A stretch of DNA of 64,000 nt, taken from contig CM065307.1 of NCBI GenBank assembly GCA_033032175.1, positions 4,340,001 to 4,404,000 of the forward strand, read 5' to 3'. Positions 1 to 11,400 of this stretch are shown here, in pieces; position 1 is the stretch's first letter, and each line of letters opens with the position of its first letter. A program made the position numbers and the translations under genes. The DNA is from Saturnia japonica (taxonomy: Eukaryota; Arthropoda; Insecta; Lepidoptera; Saturniidae). The notes below the pieces were generated by a model, which saw nothing but the letters and a program-made list of their open reading frames with translations, was not told where the DNA came from and searched no databases.

Positions 1-79
1 AGAAACGGTTCGTGCGCCTCACTTAATCGCAATCTGATGAATGGTCTATGGAACGCCTAAGAAACAAACGAACAAAGAA

Positions 80-580
80 TCGTTTTTGAAGTGAAAACTT
101 CTTTAGCATCATTGTGATTCGAAAGTCGATGAAACGAAAAAGTGAAAGCGATAGCCAAAAGAGGCAGACACTTAAACTCATAAGATTTAACTTGGGAGAA
201 AATGAGATAAAGTTTTAGACAATGGTAGAATGGTACGAAAGAGGTTTGTTGCCACGCAATAATGAATTTTATTACCTCACAATATTTATGACATTCTGTT
301 GCTGATTGATGTTGTGTTAATTTACCATGGATATTTCAAATTTAATTTTATTACCGTACCAAAAAGGCACGATACAAAAACATTTTAAACAACACTCATG
401 ATATTCTGTTACTGATGATTTGTGTTAGGTTATCATGGATATTCCAAATGTGCATTAATTAAAAATAATGATTGTGAGTACTTGTATGTACATTTTCATA
501 AACTTTAAATTAGTGTGTATTTGATCATTTTCTGAATTTAAAAAATAAACATAGATGTGAAGGAGAATTACGTGTGAATT
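80..580. repeat. Dispersed repeat, copy 1, inverted relative to 14605-14958
   Basis: Much of this stretch matches the reverse complement of 14605-14958, including the shared stretch around 465-540 that ends near a TGATCATTTTCTGAATT motif. Inside this copy a unit of about 110 bp is repeated: the ATTCTGTT(G/A)CTGAT motif near 292 recurs near 402, each followed by an ACCATGGATATT-like or ATCATGGATATT-like motif. The second copy has only one such unit. No long ORF is present. The family was not recognised. Confidence 0.6.
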
Positions 581-1929
581 GCACAAGTAATTTTTTTTTT
601 AAGTAAAGGTCCTCCATCAGACTTAATCACCTGCTTAACGAACTTAATTAGCTCGAGCTGTATTGTCGATTTCAATTGTCGAGAATTCCACCGTACTTGA
701 TACAGTTGAAGATATTCGTCTCAAAGCATGCTCACATAGGAATGGTATTGACATGCTTATGCATGCATATCTGTGCTTTTAATTTTCTTACTACTATGGT
801 GGGACTGCGAATACAAAATTTCATTTTAAATCACTGTTGTACCAAGGTTTTTATCAGGCAACATGGGTTAAATATTCAATAGCTTCATTTATAGACTTCG
901 AATTAGGAACAAACATTACATTATTTGCAAAATTGTGATATGATTGACGTAAGCATGATATACGTGGCAGAAAAAGAAACACTAACTTTTTGTATAATGT
1001 CTTCCTTCTATTTGTATGTTGATTTCGAATCAGTAAAAAAAAATCGAAAAGATTTATAAAAGAGATTGAGACTACTGTTTGCGAACTTAGCAACATTATT
1101 ATTAACTATAATAATACTAGTAATTTAATAAAGCAGAAGAGTTTTTTTTGTTTGTTTAAAGACGCTAAATTTTCGAATTATCAGTCGGACTCGAAAATGT
1201 CTTTTTGTATATGATACTCAGATTCACTAGGAATAGTATAGGCTATATAAAATTAGTCTGCAACTCTCAGCAAGACTTATATATTGGTTTTTGATAAGTA
1301 AGTTGGAAGTGGAAGCCCTCCTGATATGCCTCCAGAGATTTATTTTAAATTATACGTGGATGTAACCGCAGGGCATAGCTCTAGGTTTAAACTGTAAAGG
1401 AGAAAACGGCAAAATAATGGAAAATGTATTGAAGAAAAGGTTGAAATTTCTGTTTATTTGGCACTTTTATAACATGGTCAGATCCATGGGAAAAGGCTAG
1501 TATATTAATCATATGTTTTAATAGAGTACAAATCTCATTGGGAGTGTATAAATACCGCAACTTTGAATATTTAATCATATTATCAACTTACATAACCTTA
1601 TTTACAAAACTTTGACGGGCATTTTCCGTGGTGAGCTCTCGAATACTTGGTAAGTTAACTTCTATGTTAGTGGTCACAAGGGGCATATTCAATGAGCTTG
1701 CTGAATCATGTACATAAATTAAGGCTTTCAAGGTTATATAAATTATACACTTCAATTAATAATTAAATAAACAGCTGCAATTGGTATTTATCTTTAGAGG
1801 TGAATATTATTCCCCACACATTTTAAAATAGGAGCGAGAGCAATATTCCTATTAAAATAAAAATTACCGCTGGCTTTATTTGATATAAATATTCTTTTAA
1901 AGAGTTACAAAGGACAAAGGGTTATATTC

Positions 1930-2213
1930 TATATTATAAAACTCAACGTTTCTCTGTCTGTTTGTCTGTTTATGTTCTTTTCACGCGAGAACCACAATCC
2001 GATTTACATATTTTTTTTAATTCGAAGGAAATTCGAAAAAACAATGCTTTTTGGGGCGCCACAAGAGATATATCAAATTAATGTAGTAGGTACATAATTG
2101 TAGATTTTAAAAAGACCTACAAAAAATTCAGCGATATAAACTAACAGGCGGGCGACCACTGTGAGTGGCATTCGGTAGTCTACGCGAGTGGAGGAGCCGT
2201 GGGCACAGCCTGT
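1930..2213 (-). repeat. Diverged copy of the GTGCCCGCGGCTTCGC dispersed family
   Basis: Read on the minus strand it begins near 2213 with GGCTGTGCCCACGGCTCC and a CTCGCGTAGACTAC motif. It ends near the run of TCTGTCTGTTTG on the plus strand. The same head and tail occur in the fuller copies at 9733, 42877, 47611 and 58152. It is noncoding and typical of abundant lepidopteran interspersed repeats. Confidence 0.6.
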
Positions 2214-2485
2214 TTATTTTAATGCTAAGTGTAATGCTACAAAAAGAAGAAAGATTATGTGAAGCTGTTCACATTTTTTACCTAGTTATTATGTGGAAAT
2301 TGATTTATGTCACGGTAGGGACAAAAATAGGTAGGTACCGTTGCGATTTTTAAAAACTTGGGAACAACATTTTCTATCACCAAAGTTTATGTTCGTCACC
2401 AATATGTATCCCCTAATTATAATATCATATTCCAAGAAATATTTCACTTTATGTATCACCACTTAATTCGTTATGTCATTAAAAT

Positions 2486-2498
2486 GGGGGGGGGGGGG
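2486..2498. repeat. G13 homopolymer
   Basis: Thirteen consecutive G residues in otherwise AT-rich DNA. The length of such a run is uncertain in most assemblies. Confidence 0.9.
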
Positions 2499-2879
2499 TA
2501 ATTTGGGTATAAAATTACATCTTTAATACTGAGATGCCCATTTAACCTCACCAACACGTGGTGCCTGCTGACCAACGAATGAGGAAATAGCGATAGCAGG
2601 GTGAAAAGATTGTTTTGCCCGACTGGGTCGCGACGATAACGTCAATATGCCGAGCTAGTATAAATAATAATAATAGATTTGTCATCAAATAAATAGCTTT
2701 GTTTCTTAAGGTTTATATACTTTTGTTTCGAGGGAGCGTTTAAAATAAAACTAATGAATACGTGTTGCCGATTTGGAGGCACTCACTATATTGAAATAAC
2801 ATAATTTTTAAAACTATCGACAGCCCTTCAACGTCTGGCTAGACGATGACGTTAGCGTGTACCTGAGCATTTTTAATTA

Positions 2880-3180
2880 ATGGTTTATTGACTGAAGGGT
2901 GAGCGTTCATAACTATATTGTAACCAATGTTGTTTGTGAACTGGATTGGTTAGGTTGTAACTAAGCGAGCGGGTTGCAAAAGCTCCTAATTAATGCGTTT
3001 ATTGACTCAGAAGGGTGAAATCAGTTCAATAATCGTATGTTGTGACTTTCCATGTTGATTTGTGATACTGGATTGGTTAGGTTGTAACTAAGCGAGCGGG
3101 TTGCAAAAGCTCCTGGCGAGTGCCAGAAAATCAAATCAGTCAAAATCGTATGTTATGACTTTCCAGTGATTTTATACATT
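2880..3180. repeat. Local tandem duplication, period about 127 bp
   Basis: A 47-bp block at 2941-2987 recurs without a mismatch at 3068-3114. The flanking sequence (TTTATTGACT...AAGGGTGA, then ATGTTG.TTTGTGA) also repeats in the same order, and a third partial unit follows near 3130-3170. No coding content is seen. Confidence 0.8.
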
Positions 3181-3184
3181 AATT

Positions 3185-3480
3185 TTTTAACTGACTTCAA
3201 GCCATAACTTATTTGGTTATGTTACTCGATATCGAATGATTCTATTTTATGGGTATAACTTATAAGGGGATAGACTACCTCAACTAGGGTGGTTCCATAA
3301 CTTATTTGGTTATGAACCGATATAGATGATTCTTTTTTCGAATCTGAAAGGGGATAGATCACTAAATTTCTCAAAATCATTGAAGTTGGTTCCATTTTAA
3401 TTTTATTACCATTGAACTTTCGAATCTGAAGATACACCACTAAATTAGGTCAATGAACGTGCATTGAAGTTGATGACGAA
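3185..3480 (+). repeat. Dispersed repeat with CATAACTT and GATGATTCTTT motifs
   Basis: Shares ordered motifs (AACTGACTTCAA, CCATAACTT, GAACCGAT.T.GATGATTCTTT, AGGGTGGTTCCA, TTCGAATCTGAAG) with 24958-25200 and 31436-31600, and in inverse orientation with 55690-55990. Part of the unit is internally duplicated here, since the CATAACTTATTTGGTTATG motif occurs twice. Noncoding. Confidence 0.6.
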
Positions 3481-4704
3481 AGTTAGAAACTTATACCTTT
3501 AAAAATGTTATTAATAGATAAAAAAAATTAGATTTAGTAATCTATTTAGTAATAGTGTCTTAAAATTTAATAATAATTTAAATAGTCTTAGTATATTTGT
3601 TACCAAAAATAAACAAGTCTGAAGAATGTGTGTCGCTTGAGATCAGAATGCGATGTCGCTTCAAACGAAATAAAAATATCTTTATTTGACCATCAGACGC
3701 AATAAGTGCCACTAATGGCCTACCGCTGTCTTACGATGGGATAAGGGTCCTTGATAAGGATGCAGTTAAACTGTGAGCGAGTGTGTTTATAATATTTGAT
3801 TTAACAGGACTCAACATACAGGTAAATAAGTATGGCCGACGAATTGTTGAAATCGCTTAGACGAAAATTATATATTTTAGTGTAAAAACTATTATTTTAA
3901 TTGATTTTTGTGGTAACAGTGCACGTATGATGCATTAAATTTACGACGTAGGACGTATTTTCTTCTTTCAAATTAAATTATGTATAACAGGGAAATGTAT
4001 TAATTTTAGATTTATTTGTTTTTGTCAGATATACGTCACAGAGCTTAATAGGGCTTACATAGTGCTGATTGAATTTTTATTTAAAAAATTAGGTTTGAAA
4101 CTCAAGTTAACTATACTCAAATATTGGGGTATTTAAACGGTATGTTATTTATTTATTTTAGATTTATTTTAATTGAGATTAATACAATTTTAAATTAAGA
4201 AATTTAATTTCTTACATTAGAGCTTAAAACTCAATTTTTACTTTAATTTAATTGTGTCCTCAGCAAAAAAACTACATTTTTATGATTTCGTATTAATTCA
4301 TCGCTGATTTAAAAAAAACCGCAGCTTTATGGCTGCTCAGACATTTTGAAGAGGACACAAGTCAAGTGAAAACTTGTTTACGGGTAGTCAAACTCGACTG
4401 AGCATTCGTTATTTTAGTTTTAATCAATAGCCCTTTGCTCAAGTCTTGAGTACGTGGAAAATTGAGAATAAGCTGTGTTGCAAATAACATTAATATTATT
4501 AAAAGTTTAGAACGCATTTTGTTTTTTTAAGACCAAACAATATTCTTAGTAAAACAGTTTGCTGTAATATTAACAATTCCTAGATATTGTTAGTTAGTTA
4601 TTTGATGTACCACAGTACATTTTTTAGAAATTTACGCCATGTCTTACAGAAAATATTATGATAATAATAATATCAGCATGTAATTGTGTCTGAAAAAAAA
4701 AAGC
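3481..4704. other. AT-rich sequence, no gene recognised
   Basis: Read on both strands. Only short chance ORFs and A/T runs were seen, with no repeat boundary that could be supported. Confidence 0.6.
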
Positions 4705-4790
4705 CTATTTCTTAGAGGAGGCACAGCCTTAACCACTACGTTAGCCTACGGACACATTGGCGATGTCAAACGCCGAGAAATTAACAGCGA
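4705..4790 (+). repeat. Fragment of a GGCACAGCCTTAACCACTACG-type repeat
   Basis: The motifs GGAGGCACAGCCTTAACCA, ACGTTAGCCTACGG and GGCGATGTCAAACGCCGAGAAAT match parts of longer copies at 51185-51480 and, more weakly, 33110-33330. This is a common lepidopteran noncoding repeat type. Confidence 0.5.
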
Positions 4791-4910
4791 AAATAAAATA
4801 TATTTCGATTTTCGTAAGGAATTAATACGGAACAAAATTTGATTTGTTGTATATTCGATACATTTTTATATGCAAGCATATGACTGACTTTTGTGTCATG
4901 AGCACAAAGA

Positions 4911-5155
4911 TGCAACGATGGCTCAGTTGGTAGCGTGTATGGACTCCGCTTCGATCGACGCGAGTTCAAATCCCTACAATGAGCCTGAACTATCGATGAA
5001 GGAAAACATCGTGATGAAACCATAGACATGGTGCTAGGGGTTTTTCTAATGCCCGCCTGACTGACTCACCCTCAAGTTGAAAATCTGTCCATCTTAGACC
5101 TCACTTAAGATCAAGCGAGAATGTGGTCACGACGCTAAATCTATAACGATAAAGA
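4911..5155 (+). mobile_element. tRNA-derived SINE, family A
   Basis: The head resembles a tRNA: a GATGGCTCAGTTGGTAGCG A-box-like segment is followed about 30 bp later by GAGTTCAAATCC, a B-box-like pol III element. A shared body follows (GAAGGAAAACATCGTGATGAAACC, then CCCTCAAGTTGAAAATCTG). Homologous copies lie at 12131, 31030 (minus), 43738 and 63640 (minus). Confidence 0.75.
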
Positions 5156-7030
5156 AACTGTCATTTGTGTGTCTGGGTGTTTAAAATATCTATTATATGT
5201 ATAGTACATCAGTTGTTTAGTTACCTAATTAGTTTCTTAATATAATACAAGCTACACTTAGTTTGGAATTAAATAGACGTATGTGAAATTGCGTTCTCTT
5301 ATAAAAGACAATAACTGGGCGATCGAGCGTGGCTGATGTCTTTAAAAAAAACGATTTAGATTAACTTTGTCTAAATGCAAAGTTTCATCCAAATCGTTGA
5401 AGCGTTTCCGAGAAACCAATTACAGAAGAATTACTCACTTAATAATATGAAATTATTATTTTAAGTAATATATAGTACTTTAATATGCAGTCCTCAGAAT
5501 GTGAGTTCTACTCGCTACTTAGACCTATTTTTATCTTTATTAATAAACATGTAGTTTTCTCTTTTTATATCATTTACCCCCAAATCTCCTGAGAGTCATC
5601 CTAATCCTATAGCTTATTATGTCATTGCTCAATTGAAATAAGAATATTTAATAAGACTTCAGAAATCGTAAAAAAAAAAACTAAATGATTTTGTAAACGC
5701 GTTGTATATGTCATTCCTCAATATTATGATTGGCTATAATAATTGTTAATAATATGGGTAAACACAAAATTGGGGCACAAAAATAAATACCGCATAATGA
5801 ACACGTTCAGAGCTGTGAGACACCGTTTATTTTATTATAATACATATTTCCGTTTGGCCACAATCAAACACGATACGAGTTAACGATACGGCCGAAAACC
5901 GAAACACGTTTACTCTGGAAATTAGACTCGCTTTGAATAGAAGCTGCCAATACACGGTTATATGTGCTTGAGTACCATTCGCAATTTTACTGGTATAGGG
6001 AGAGGGGGGAGTGGTTACTGGATCTCGCTAGCAATAGAAATCCCCTAATGGTTTGGCTTCATTGCGATATTAAATCTTATCCTTCACCGAAAATATAACT
6101 GATATGTGCGATTTTTCACAGAATATTAAATGTAATCAAACTAACTGCCGTCCTGTTATTTAGACACATAATTAAATATAATATATGTTTATAAGAAAAA
6201 CAACTTTTAAAAACTTATTTCAAATGTGAACATTATATTTAAACTATTTTGCTTCAAAATCGCGGAACATAAGCATCAAAATGATGTTTGAATCATTAAT
6301 TTTGGTGACGAATTAAGAAAGATATGGAGTTGCCACAATTTTTTTTTGTTACCTTCGAGAAATAAATTTATAGAGATAAAACATTCATGTAATTACGCAA
6401 AGCATGTTGATATAATAATAATGGTGTACACTCACGGATGTTACAGTGTTCGGCACGTTTGACCCCAATAGGTAATCCAATTTTGTTTGACGTCGAGCTT
6501 CCTATTAAGTGTAAACTGGCGCCTTGTATGAAGGTATTTTGTTGAGAACGATCGCTCGATCATTGCTTTATTTTTTGTAAATAAGTATTTAAAATTATCA
6601 TTAGCAATTTTTTTTTTAAATACATATTTGTATTTCATTTTATCAATCCGTATAAAATGAAGGCGGTTTTGATGGTTTGTGATTGCAAAATTAAATGTAT
6701 AATAATTTGTCCAAATAAGTCAAATAACGTTCAGCGCATAACAAAGGTACAGGACAATTTGAATAAAATCTTCGTTAAGATTATTAGTTTTCCCCAGAGA
6801 TCTTCAAAAGTTTTGTAAATAGGTCTCTTTACCTATGAAATTGCCGATTTGTACAAAAAAGTTTTTTTTCTCAATATTTTTTGTATGTTACTATTAAGTA
6901 AGCTATTCTTGTAAATATGTAATTAGTTTTTCGGAAAAAGATTAATGATTTAAATGAAATTTTGTAATAAAGTATTACGTTCCAAGTTTATCTAGATAGG
7001 TGTTTTTCTTCTTATTTTTTTAAGACAGAT
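5156..7030. other. Intergenic, no gene recognised
   Basis: Mostly AT-rich. A slightly more GC-rich patch at 5790-6080 contains TGTGAGACACCG followed by T-rich sequence and could be the edge of an old LTR, but no partner or target duplication was found. Confidence 0.5.
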
Positions 7031-7034
7031 ATTA

Positions 7035-8110
7035 TTTTCTATTAATCGAAGTATTTATGCATGTTTTCGATACATCTTTGCCAGTGCAGTGGAGATTTCT
7101 CTCTACTTGGGGCAACCCGACTGGTGGAATGACTCTTTCTACAGCAAACCAATCCAAATAACCTTGTGGTGTGTTCCTGCGAAGAGTAGGGTTTCCAGAA
7201 CTCTTTTGGGTAGCGGGGTTCAAGGTCCCCAACGTGCTAATGATACCTGGTATCACAAGCGTCCAAAGGCTACGGTAGCCGCTTACCATCAGACTGGCCG
7301 TATGCTTGTTGTATAAAAACAAACTCTTCAAAGGCACTTTGTACTGCCTGCGAAGCAGTTGTCAAAATTATGGAAAAAGTAGAAGTTTATGGGAGCAAGG
7401 TCTGGAGAGTATGTTGCATGATGAAAAGTTTCCAAATTTAGCTTTTGTAGTTGGGAGACCGTCTTTTGTGCAGGGTGAGGTTGTGCGTTATCTATAGGAG
7501 CAGCAGGGATGAGCAATTAATCAAAGCTGTCTGGAGATTTGCGAACTTCATCATCATTGTGTTCAGTTGTTCACAGTACAGATTCGCAGTAATGCTCGCA
7601 CTGTTTGGTAAGAAGCTGTGATTAACACTACGGGCAGTAGACTAACAAACAGTGATCATAACTTTTTTAGGGGTAAGCTTAAATAATGAGCGCCTATGAT
7701 TGTCAAAAAGAATCCATTTTTGGTCGCAATTGACGATCCAGTTCAAAATCCCTTCGTTTCTGTATCTCATGAGTAGCGTAAGGCATGTTCTAAGGCGTAC
7801 TTCGCGCTGGTAATCATTTAGTTCATTTGGCAATAATTTGTAAAGCTTTCATAGCTTAGAAATTTCACCCAAATGGACCAATATTGTTTTGAAGCTAACG
7901 TCTAAAGCTGTTGCTAATTCAGCCGTAGATTAAGCATCATCAGCTTCAATAATCGCCTTTAAATCGTCGTTGTCGTCCATAGTTTTCGAATGAGCACGGT
8001 GTTCATTTTTGAGGTTAAAATTTCCATAACTGTAGCGTTCAAGCCAATAACGGGCTGTGTTTGAACATTTGTGATGTTCGTTCCTTATATTTTGCTTATA
8101 AAAAATAACA
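7035..8110 (-). pseudogene. Mariner-family transposase pseudogene
   Basis: Minus-strand relic of a Tc1/mariner transposase, the DNA-cutting enzyme of mariner elements. Fragments appear in the expected order. A helix-turn-helix-like N-terminal part (ARYWLERYSYGNFNL) lies near 8060-8000. A central block at 7833-7642 has NCDQKWILFDN, carrying the first catalytic aspartate, followed by PKKVMITV. A block at 7516-7328 has YSPDLAP, the third catalytic aspartate of the DD34D triad. A short C-terminal LHWQRCIENM block lies near 7080. The frame is interrupted by stops and frameshifts, and a separate repeat at about 7100-7316 is inserted before the C-terminus. Terminal inverted repeats were not identified. 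It cannot encode an active enzyme. Confidence 0.85.
7100..7316 (+). mobile_element. LINE/SINE-type 3' tail inserted in the mariner relic
   Basis: Contains the order GGGTTTCCAGA, GGGGTTCAAGGTCC, CCAACGTGCTAAT, then GCTACGGTAGCCGCTTACCATCAG, ending in CTTGTTGTATAAAAA. This arrangement is typical of 5'-truncated CR1-like or derived elements in Lepidoptera. Related fragments lie at 25390-25535 and 46195-46340. It separates the YSPDLAP block of the mariner relic from its C-terminal block, so it inserted after the mariner. Confidence 0.6.
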
Positions 8111-8210
8111 GAATCACTCTAAAAGCTTAAAGTATCAATAATAATTCCGTTTCTTTATACGTATTCTCCCATTTAAGATTAACGGAGCAACTGGATGATA
8201 TATTTAATAA

Positions 8211-8274
8211 AATGATATTTTTTAATTTATCTTCTGCTACTATAGTCATCGGTTTCTTTGGGTTTTCGGCTAAG
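8211..8274 (+). CDS. Candidate first or internal exon of a small unrecognised gene
   Basis: An open segment ends at a strong splice donor (AAG|GTGAGT, junction after 8274). If ATG 8211 is the start it encodes 21 hydrophobic residues (begins MIFFNLSSATIV, ends GFFGFSAK). If instead a pyrimidine-rich acceptor ending at 8177 is used, the exon is 8178-8274 and adds LTEQLDDIFNK upstream. In that longer form it resembles a membrane-segment exon of the insect odorant-receptor (7tm_6) family, but no following odorant-receptor exon was found. It ends in phase 0, which fits the candidate exon at 9299. The mariner relic lies just upstream, so a 5' exon could be farther away. Function unknown. Confidence 0.35.
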
Positions 8275-8737
8275 GTGAGTATATTCTTTATAATTATTTA
8301 TTGCTTTTAAATATGATATAATATGTAGTTTACAGAAATTGTTTTAGTATTATTTTTATATTGCAGTATTAATTCTATATCGACTAAGGAAGGTAGACAT
8401 TTATGGAGAGTCATCTTTTGCAGCAGTAAGCAGCAAAAAACAATTTAAAAAAAACTACCAAAATGGCGCTAGTTTAATAAAATTAGTTAGTTAGTTATTA
8501 GTTTTCTGTTATATTTTGTTGATGTTGCGTGCCGTTTGCACCGCACTAGATTGTGGCGGACAGAAGATGGTGGTGGTAATCACGGAACTCATGTTCCATA
8601 ACCATAATTACTCGTATTTTTAAAGCATGTTGATGAACATAATTGAAATGTAATGAAAATAAAACATTAATCAACAGATAAACTGCCAATGGACTAGAAT
8701 GGCAATGGAAGTTACTGTTATATTATGGTTTTAATTA

Positions 8738-8990
8738 TAATTCATTACCTTTGGTTCTTTGACCCTATATTATATGATATTGGTGGAATTTTGCGTAGGT
8801 TATTGTGCATTAAGTGAAGTGAATTATAAATTTGATATAAACAGCAAATATGCATTTTGAGATGTCACAAAATTCTTTAGATAGTTCTAACAAAGGAGCC
8901 AATGTCTTTTTGGGCTCATTTTGAGAAGCAAAAAAATACTACGAAGGCTTAAGGACATTGACACTGGCGTAATCGTTTATAATTATTAAT
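8738..8990 (+). repeat. TTTTGGCG-family interspersed element, 5'-incomplete
   Basis: Shares ordered motifs with 10868, 26093 and 57140 copies: TTGGTTCTTTGACCCTATATTA, TATTGGTGGAATTTTGCG, GAGATGTCACAAAA, TAGATAGTTCTAACAAAGGAG, ATACTACGAAGGCTTAA and ATTGACACTGGC. It lies inside the putative intron of the 8211-9475 candidate. Noncoding. Confidence 0.65.
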
Positions 8991-9298
8991 TTTTATATTA
9001 TTTTCATGTTCGCAGCTTTCTAAGAATTAATGCAGCATTGTGATATAAACTTTATTTGTATTTATTCGAATTTAACCAACAAAATACTAATACTTTTGTA
9101 ACGAAACACTATGAATTTATGTTTCGATGTATTTTTAAATAATGTTGCCTGCCAGTATAAATGCTTAAGTGTTGTCTACTAAAACTCATATTAAACTTTA
9201 TTTTGATCTAAATGGTGTGTAAAATACTATGGTCAATAATAAGTTATTATTATGTAGTTCGATATTTTACATTAAATTATTCTCAATGTTTATTTCAG

Positions 9299-9475
9299 AC
9301 GCTGTTAGAAATTCGCAATACTCTTTCAGAAGCAGGTGTGTATCATTTGTTAGATTACAAAAAAGCTAATAAAGTTTCATTAGCGCCTCATAACAATACA
9401 ACTCAAATGACAACACCAGACAAACCACGGGTTTGCGAATATAATTGGAATCTTCGAAGGGCTTGGTTCAATTAA
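9299..9475 (+). CDS. Candidate terminal exon of a small unrecognised gene
   Basis: Begins just after a good acceptor (TTTATTTCAG ending at 9298) and encodes 58 residues, starting TLLEIRNTLSEAGVYHLL and ending CEYNWNLRRAWFN before TAA. The exon starts in phase 0, which fits the donor at 8274. Joined to the 21 residues from ATG 8211 it would give a 79-residue protein with one N-terminal membrane anchor and a polar C-terminal part. A canonical AATAAA lies 106 nt after the stop. I do not recognise the protein. It may be the end of a larger gene whose other exons were missed, or a chance ORF. The splice site plus poly(A) combination makes it one of the better non-receptor candidates here. Confidence 0.45.
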   Translation, partial: TLLEIRNTLSEAGVYHLLDYKKANKVSLAPHNNTTQMTTPDKPRVCEYNWNLRRAWFN

Positions 9476-9580
9476 ACTGCGGCTTAACCTTGCCCCGTTT
9501 GGAATAAGGTACTAAACCTGGCTGAATGAATTCAGTCTTGAATTACAATAATTTTAGATTTTAGATACATGTTTTGTGAG

Positions 9581-9586
9581 AATAAA
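9581..9586 (+). promoter_or_regulatory. Poly(A) signal AATAAA for the 8211-9475 candidate
   Basis: AATAAA 106 nt downstream of the TAA at 9473-9475, followed by a GT/T-rich stretch. Supports a 3' end here but is a common hexamer in AT-rich DNA. Confidence 0.4.
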
Positions 9587-9732
9587 ATATGTGTTTATTT
9601 TTTCACAGTGACAGTACCTTCTGGTAATCACAGCACAATCTAGAAACAATGGTGACCACCGAGCGATCGGCTATCCATAAACTTTCGTCGCTGTCATACC
9701 TGCAAGCTTCTCGGCAACTAAAAATATATATT

Positions 9733-10253
9733 ACTAGCTGTGCCAGTGGCTTCGCTTACGCAGACTACAGAATGCCCGCGCGAATCTTGCTCCCCCTCTC
9801 CTGGTTATTTTAAAGACGCAAATGCTTATTGTCGGTGTACCTTAGAAGATAGATGTACACTCTCCCGGACTTTTTGTAGGTATTTTTAATGCCTATGATT
9901 ATGTAGTATATTAATTTGCTATATCTCTTATTTTTTACTAAGCATAAACAATTTAAGCTCCCGAATTGAGTCACTATGACCAGTTTTTTTTATTTGTGCG
10001 GAACCCTCATTATTTTTGTAAAATAAAAGTAGCCTAAGTTACTCCCTATATAATCAGCTATCTATCAGTGAAATTCTCGTCAAAATCGGTCCAAACGTTT
10101 CGGAGATTACCCGGAACAAATAGACAGACAGACAATAATTTAAAAAAGGGTTCTATGTTATTGGTATCATATATACTTTCATATGCATTTAGCAAAAAGC
10201 TATTATTTTGACATTACAAACTGACACTTCAATTCTATTAATTGTATAGATTT
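9733..10253 (+). repeat. GTGCCCGCGGCTTCGC dispersed family, near full-length copy
   Basis: Starts CTAGCTGTGCCAGTGGCTTCGC, passes through a GTCAAAATCGGTCC and CGTTTCGGAGATTA motif with an AACAAATAGACAGACAGAC stretch, and ends ATTACAAACTGACACTTC...TTGTATAGATTT. The same start, middle and end occur at 47611, 58152 and, inverted, 42877. No coding capacity was seen. Confidence 0.75.
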
Positions 10254-10867
10254 ATTGCACAAAAAAGTACAATTGGTGGAGGACTTAATGCTAAAAAGCA
10301 TTCTCTACTAATCTTCCAGGGGAGTAAGAGAAAGGTATGCAAGGAGTGCATAATATTTAGTAAAACAAAGTAAAATCTAGCCAATATTCAGTTGCTTCAA
10401 TTTAAACCTACGTAGCGAATACTTGAAGGAATCCCGAGAGTCGGCTTGTTGGATGTGGATAGAAAGCGAATTCTACAGTAGTGCTGTTGTTACGGTGAAA
10501 GATCGGTCGCGGAAATAAGTATGATGATAATTATACAGTGGTTGATACTGAAACGTGATAAATTAAAAGAGTCCCATCCCACTTGACCACTGGATATACA
10601 GTAAATAGAATCGAATATATTTATTTAACAGCTTATTAAAACATAATAATATTTATGGTGACGACAGTAATAGTACGAACTGTGCTACGGTTGATACTAT
10701 TCACATACTAAATGATGACATTAAAATAAGCCAAAATTAGAGAAATATATATAATAAAATTATATTTTTAAAACAAAAAGAACTAAGAAATGTGCTTTGT
10801 ATCTGTTTGTGTATGCAAAATGTGTAATGTTAATACGAGTGATTTTATTTTTGGTATCCATAATAAG

Positions 10868-11160
10868 AGTTTTTGGCGGGATTTTGAGCTGCCATGTGTG
10901 GTAGTGGTCTTGATTTAAATTAATTACCTTTGGTTCTTTGAACCTATAATAAATAATATTGGCGGCATTTTAAGGGATATTGTTTGGTTATTGTGCATAT
11001 GTGAAGTGGATTATAAACATAAACTGGAAACATGCGATTTGAGATGCCACATAAACTCCCTAGATAGTTCTAACAAGGGAGTCACCATCTTTTTGAACCC
11101 ACTTTGAATATTAAAAAAAAGCTACGAAGTCTTAAACACATTGACACTTGCAATATAAGA
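10868..11160 (+). repeat. TTTTGGCG-family interspersed element
   Basis: Starts at a GTTTTTGGCGGGATTTTGAG motif and ends near CATTGACACTTGC, with all intermediate motifs of the family in order (TTTGGTTCTTTGAACC, GAGATGCCACA, CCTAGATAGTTCTAACAAGG, CTACGAAGTCTTAA). The 3' end lacks the GCGCCAAAA end seen at 26386. Confidence 0.7.
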
Positions 11161-11199
11161 AGATTATTAAATAAATATTGGAGACACAATCTCACACAC

Positions 11200-11400
11200 G
11201 GCCATTTAATTCAAAACGAAGCGAAGATTGTATTATGGTAACTAAAAAGCTGATTTACTAACATAATTAACATGCATACTGTATGCCAACAATTACCTGC
11301 AACTACTAATTATGCTCATAACACAAATGTCAGTCATATCTGGGGATTGAACCCGCGACCTCTTGGCTCTTTTACCACTGCACCACAAAGCCTGTCGAAG
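11200..11400 (-). mobile_element. tRNA-derived SINE, family C
   Basis: On the minus strand the head at 11395-11340 reads GCTTTGTGGTGCAGTGGTAAAA and then GGTCGCGGGTTCAATCCCC. These are good A-box-like and B-box-like segments of a tRNA-derived promoter. The body runs to lower coordinates. No second copy was found in the window. Confidence 0.55.

Noticed and set aside
5750..6080. Possible solo LTR
   Set aside because: No clear TG...CA ends, no target duplication and no second copy in the window.
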